A DNA stretch of 64,000 nt from contig JAKPIB010000046.1 in the NCBI GenBank assembly GCA_029549985.1, positions 1-64,000 of the forward strand. The letters run 5' to 3'. The notes under the pieces are model-generated. The model did not search any database, was not told the DNA's origin, and saw only the letters and a list, made by a program, of their open reading frames with translations. This document shows positions 61,374-64,000 of this stretch, piece by piece. The DNA is from Bacillota bacterium (lineage in GTDB: Bacteria; Bacillota; Clostridia; Caldicoprobacterales; DTU083). The stretch's first letter is position 1. Each line of letters opens with the position of its first letter. A program made the position numbers and the translations under genes.

Positions 61374-62093
61374 ATGTATTATGATTATTATGCACTTCAG
61401 GTGACATGTCCTCCCGGTACGCAGCCGTATATTATAAGAGCCGGTGATACCTTTTACAGTCTGGCACAGCGGTTCAATACTACCGTAATGGCAATCATGA
61501 GGGCCAACCCCGGTGTCGACCCCAACAGGCTCATGATCGGCCAGCAGATATGCATACCCGGAGCTCCCACGCCCGGACAGTGCCCGAGTGGCACCACACC
61601 CTATATAATAAGGGCTGGAGACACCTATTACAGCCTGGCACAACGGTTTAACACCACCGTTGCAGCTATAATCGCCGCCAACCCCGGTGTCGACCCCAAC
61701 AGGCTCATGATCGGCCAGCAGATTTGCATCCCTGGTGCCCCCAGTCCAGGTCAGTGTCCGGAAGGTACTGTTCCATACGTGGTAAGGGCTGGAGACACAT
61801 ACTACAATCTTGCACAGCGGTTCAATACAACAGTTGATGCGATACGGGCTGCCAATCCCGGTGTGGATCCGAACAGGCTGATGATAGGCCAGACCCTTTG
61901 CATTCCGCATACCGGCCTGCCGCCATGCCCGGGTGGGACCTATTACACTATCAGAAGCGGAGATACGCTCTTTTCTATAGCAAGAAGGTACAATGTGACT
62001 GTTGACGCCATTTTAGCAGCCAATCCTGGCCTTGATCCCCAGTCACTCCAGATAGGCCGGACGATCTGCATTCCGGGTGTACAACAGTCTTAA
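61374..62093 (+). CDS. Protein with four LysM repeats
   Basis: A 239-residue protein made of four LysM domains (each like PYIIRAGDTFYSLAQRFNTTV...NPGVDPNRLMIGQQICIP) joined by short Gly/Pro/Cys linkers (PGAPTPGQCPSGT). LysM binds N-acetylglucosamine polymers such as peptidoglycan. There is no signal peptide; instead the start is a Tyr-rich stretch (MYYDYYALQV), as in spore-coat or cortex LysM proteins of Clostridia. A pair of Cys residues flanks each linker. GGAGGTGAT at 61358-61366 selects the ATG at 61374. Confidence 0.87.
   Translation: MYYDYYALQVTCPPGTQPYIIRAGDTFYSLAQRFNTTVMAIMRANPGVDPNRLMIGQQICIPGAPTPGQCPSGTTPYIIRAGDTYYSLAQRFNTTVAAIIAANPGVDPNRLMIGQQICIPGAPSPGQCPEGTVPYVVRAGDTYYNLAQRFNTTVDAIRAANPGVDPNRLMIGQTLCIPHTGLPPCPGGTYYTIRSGDTLFSIARRYNVTVDAILAANPGLDPQSLQIGRTICIPGVQQS
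61426..62080 (+). repeat. Tandem LysM-coding repeats
   Basis: Four coding units of about 165-180 bases inside the LysM gene. The first three are nearly identical over long stretches (for example CCCCGGTGTCGACCCCAACA at 61508 and 61682), so the gene could gain or lose units by recombination. The fourth unit is more divergent. Confidence 0.8.
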
Positions 62094-62101
62094 GCGCAGT
62101 C

Positions 62102-62127
62102 AAGGCCGGGATTTCCCGGCCTTTTTT
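62102..62127 (+). terminator. Intrinsic terminator after the LysM gene
   Basis: Stem AAGGCCGGGA (62102-62111) / TCCCGGCCTT (62114-62123), two-base loop, then T6 (62122-62127). It separates the LysM gene from the convergent degV-type gene. Confidence 0.92.
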
Positions 62128-62139
62128 CGTAAACAAGGG

Positions 62140-63006
62140 TCAACGCGAGTTTGCTATAAAAAATAAAGCTATGGTCCCGGGGCCGGAATGGGCGCCAATG
62201 ACCGGGCCGATGCAGTTGATAATGATATCCTTTACAGGCTGCTTGCTGCGTATCATATCAGCGAGGAGGGCTGCATCATCAGGTGAATCACCATGACTTA
62301 TGAAGATGACCTGGTCCTCTGGTCTGACAATTGTTTCATTCAGCTTGTCCGCCAACGCTCTGATAGATTTTTTTCGACCCTTTACCTTGGTTACGGGGAC
62401 AAGCCGACCGTCATTGTCCACATGGAGTATCGGTTTTATATCCAGTATCGAGCCCAGCAAGGCTGCGGTGCCTGAAAGGCGACCGCCACGTTTCAAATGG
62501 TTGAGGTCTTCGACGGTGAACCAATGGGCAACATTCAGCTTGTTGGTTTCGACCCAATCTATGATCTGATCCTTTGATGCACCGCTTTCGAGGAGTTTAA
62601 TGGCATGCCAGGCTATCAGCCCTTCTCCCAATGATGCTGCCTTTGTATCTATGACTGTGATATCAGCATTTTTGTATTCCTCCATAAGCATGTCCCTGGC
62701 AAGCATAGCACCATTGTAGCTGCCGCTGAGGGCGGAAGAAAAGCACAGGTATATGATCGAATCGCCTGCTTCCACGTATGGCCTGAAATATTGCATGTAT
62801 ACATCAAAGTTCACTTGTGAAGTCGTTGCCATTTCACCTTTCCTGACCTCATCGTAAAAGGTCTTGTAGTCCATTGTTTGTCCAAAATCGTCCTTGTACT
62901 CATTGCCCTTGAAGTTGTAGTTGAAGTTTATGACTGGTACGTTGTGCTCCTTTATAAAGCTGTATGGCAGATCGGTGCAGGAATCCAATATGACTACTGT
63001 ACTCAT
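62140..63006 (-). CDS. DegV-family fatty-acid-binding protein
   Basis: A 288-residue DegV (FakB-like) protein. STVVILDSCTDLPYSFIKEHNVPVINF, TTSQVNFDVYMQYF, FSSALSGSYNGAMLA, VEDLNHLKRGGRLSGTAALLGSILDIKPIL and GPVIGAHSGPGTIALFF are the conserved stretches. In Staphylococcus such proteins present fatty acids to FakA kinase for lipid synthesis. A FakA gene is not in the window. GGGAGGT precedes the ATG at 63006 on the minus strand. Confidence 0.93.
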   Translation of the reverse strand: MSTVVILDSCTDLPYSFIKEHNVPVINFNYNFKGNEYKDDFGQTMDYKTFYDEVRKGEMATTSQVNFDVYMQYFRPYVEAGDSIIYLCFSSALSGSYNGAMLARDMLMEEYKNADITVIDTKAASLGEGLIAWHAIKLLESGASKDQIIDWVETNKLNVAHWFTVEDLNHLKRGGRLSGTAALLGSILDIKPILHVDNDGRLVPVTKVKGRKKSIRALADKLNETIVRPEDQVIFISHGDSPDDAALLADMIRSKQPVKDIIINCIGPVIGAHSGPGTIALFFIANSR

Positions 63007-63184
63007 TATGTACCTCCCTTAAGTTACAAGTTAGTGAGATTATATTACACAGCGGGGGCTCAATACAAGTAATTAATATAAATTTATCCAAATTTACTGG
63101 GTTTTATTAGCATCCTTCCGGCTGTAAATGCCACTGTTTTTGTGGTAAAATCTCAGGAGGCATTAAACAAAGTGGAGGTAATCT

Positions 63185-64000
63185 ATGGACAAAATAACGA
63201 ACCAACTCGCCAGGGAGTTCAACATCAGCGTAAAGCAGGTAGCCAACACGCTCAGCCTAGTCGATGAAGGCTGCACAATTCCTTTTATTGCAAGGTACCG
63301 TAAGGAGGCGACAGGCGGGCTTGATGATGCCCTTCTTAGGGACCTGAATGAACGGCTGGTATATTTACGCAACCTGGAAGCCCACAGGGAAGACATATAC
63401 CGTTTGATAGACGAACAGGGCAAGATGACCGAAGAGCTAAAAGCGGAGATAGAAAAAGCTCAGACGATCACCGAGCTTGATGATATTTACCGCCCATATC
63501 GGCCAAAACGCCGGACAAAGGCCACGATAGCCAAGGAAAAAGGCCTCTTGCCCCTGGCGGAAGTCATGTGGGCTCAGGAAACCACCGAAGAGGATGTATT
63601 GACGCTTGCTGCTGATTTCATCAATCCAGAGGCAGATGTAAATTCAGCTGAGGATGCTATAGCCTATGCCCTTGATATCATAGCAGAGATGATATCGGAC
63701 GACGCCCAGATCAGGAAATACATAAGGGAATATACATACAGGCATGGCTTTATTGAGACCAAGGCTGCGGTAGATGAACCGTCCGTATATGATATGTATT
63801 ATGATTTCAGTGAGGCGGTCAATAAAATAGTTCCCCATAGGATACTGGCGATCAACAGGGGTGAGAGGGACAAGTTCCTGAATGTCAAAATAAGTCTCGA
63901 TGTTGAAAAGCTCATGGGACTGCTTTCACGAAAAGTTATAGCAGCCCAAAGCAAATGCCCGGTGTTTATCCAAAAGGCTTTGGAGGACTCTTATAAAAGG
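63185..64000 (+). CDS. tex: Tex-family RNA-binding protein, 5' part
   Basis: The first 272 codons of a Tex/YhgF homologue; the gene runs past the window edge. MDKITNQLAREFNISVKQVANTLSLVDEGCTIPFIARYRKEATGGLDD and LDDIYRPYRPKRRTKATIAKEKGL are hallmark sequences of the Tex N-terminal region. The complete protein would have about 720 residues with a YqgF-like and an S1 domain. Tex is thought to act in transcription and RNA processing. GTGGAGGT at 63172-63179 precedes the ATG. Confidence 0.95.
   Translation, partial: MDKITNQLAREFNISVKQVANTLSLVDEGCTIPFIARYRKEATGGLDDALLRDLNERLVYLRNLEAHREDIYRLIDEQGKMTEELKAEIEKAQTITELDDIYRPYRPKRRTKATIAKEKGLLPLAEVMWAQETTEEDVLTLAADFINPEADVNSAEDAIAYALDIIAEMISDDAQIRKYIREYTYRHGFIETKAAVDEPSVYDMYYDFSEAVNKIVPHRILAINRGERDKFLNVKISLDVEKLMGLLSRKVIAAQSKCPVFIQKALEDSYKR

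Noticed and set aside
61426-62080. Repeats that could be mistaken for a CRISPR array
   Set aside because: The units are about 170 bases, lie in one reading frame and encode LysM domains; there are no short spaced repeats and no cas genes.

Overview
The window is a chromosomal segment of moderate GC from an anaerobic, Gram-positive Clostridia-type bacterium. Strong purine-rich ribosome binding sites, frequent TTG/GTG starts, a flavodiiron protein, a GTP-type PEP carboxykinase, a clostridial-type LysM repeat protein and Dlt-like envelope acylation genes all point that way. The first 7 kb is a complete F-type ATP synthase operon (the upstream gene is cut by the window edge). Its c subunit carries a sodium-binding residue pattern and an eroded helix-1 glycine motif. 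No tRNA, rRNA, CRISPR array, insertion sequence or prophage was recognised.

From 7.0 to 14.1 kb a divergent AraC regulator faces a five-gene operon: 6-phosphogluconate dehydrogenase, an SDR of the fructuronate reductase type, a LarA-type nickel-pincer epimerase, uronate isomerase and a PfkB sugar kinase. No mannonate dehydratase or KDPG aldolase is present. Read together, the genes suggest an alternative route: glucuronate to fructuronate to mannonate to gluconate to 6-phosphogluconate to ribulose 5-phosphate. A GH67 alpha-glucuronidase at 52.6-54.7 kb, with its own AraC regulator, would supply glucuronate from glucuronoxylan fragments. This is the most interesting system in the window.

From 14.2 to 19.1 kb lie lipoate ligase, glycerate kinase, an SGNH esterase and a zinc phospholipase C-like protein. 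From 19.3 to 29.8 kb every gene is on the plus strand and concerned with the cell envelope. One MBOAT O-acylation set (lipoprotein, MBOAT, DHHW/AlgX-like) is followed by undecaprenyl-diphosphatase, a membrane-anchored transglutaminase, and a second, Dlt-like MBOAT set (amino-acid adenylating enzyme, carrier protein, MBOAT, SGNH protein with Cys in place of the nucleophilic Ser, lipoprotein). Both MBOATs end in FxYxxF, the motif proposed to carry the acyl group on tyrosine.

From 29.8 to 47 kb there are mostly single genes: PEP carboxykinase, an NMT1-type ABC transporter whose ATPase is split by a one-base frameshift, an Ntn hydrolase divergent from two tandem ATP-grasp ligases behind a consensus promoter, a nucleoside hydrolase, a metallophosphoesterase, a gamma-glutamyltransferase remnant, a flavodiiron protein, a beta-hydroxyacid dehydrogenase, OsmC, a pseudouridine synthase, an aminotransferase, a GDT1 transporter with a Cys-rich tail, and a MerR regulator with a 19-bp-spacer promoter. 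From 47 to 64 kb follow a PHP phosphoesterase, a duplicated FMN_bind-like lipoprotein beside ApbE, an alcohol dehydrogenase, the GH67 locus, an Rrf2/CymR-CysK pair, a non-homologous end-joining set (Ku plus LigD split into ligase and polymerase proteins), thymidylate synthase, dihydrofolate reductase, a LysM protein, DegV and the start of Tex.

All assignments rest on reading motifs and gene order by eye; no database search was run.
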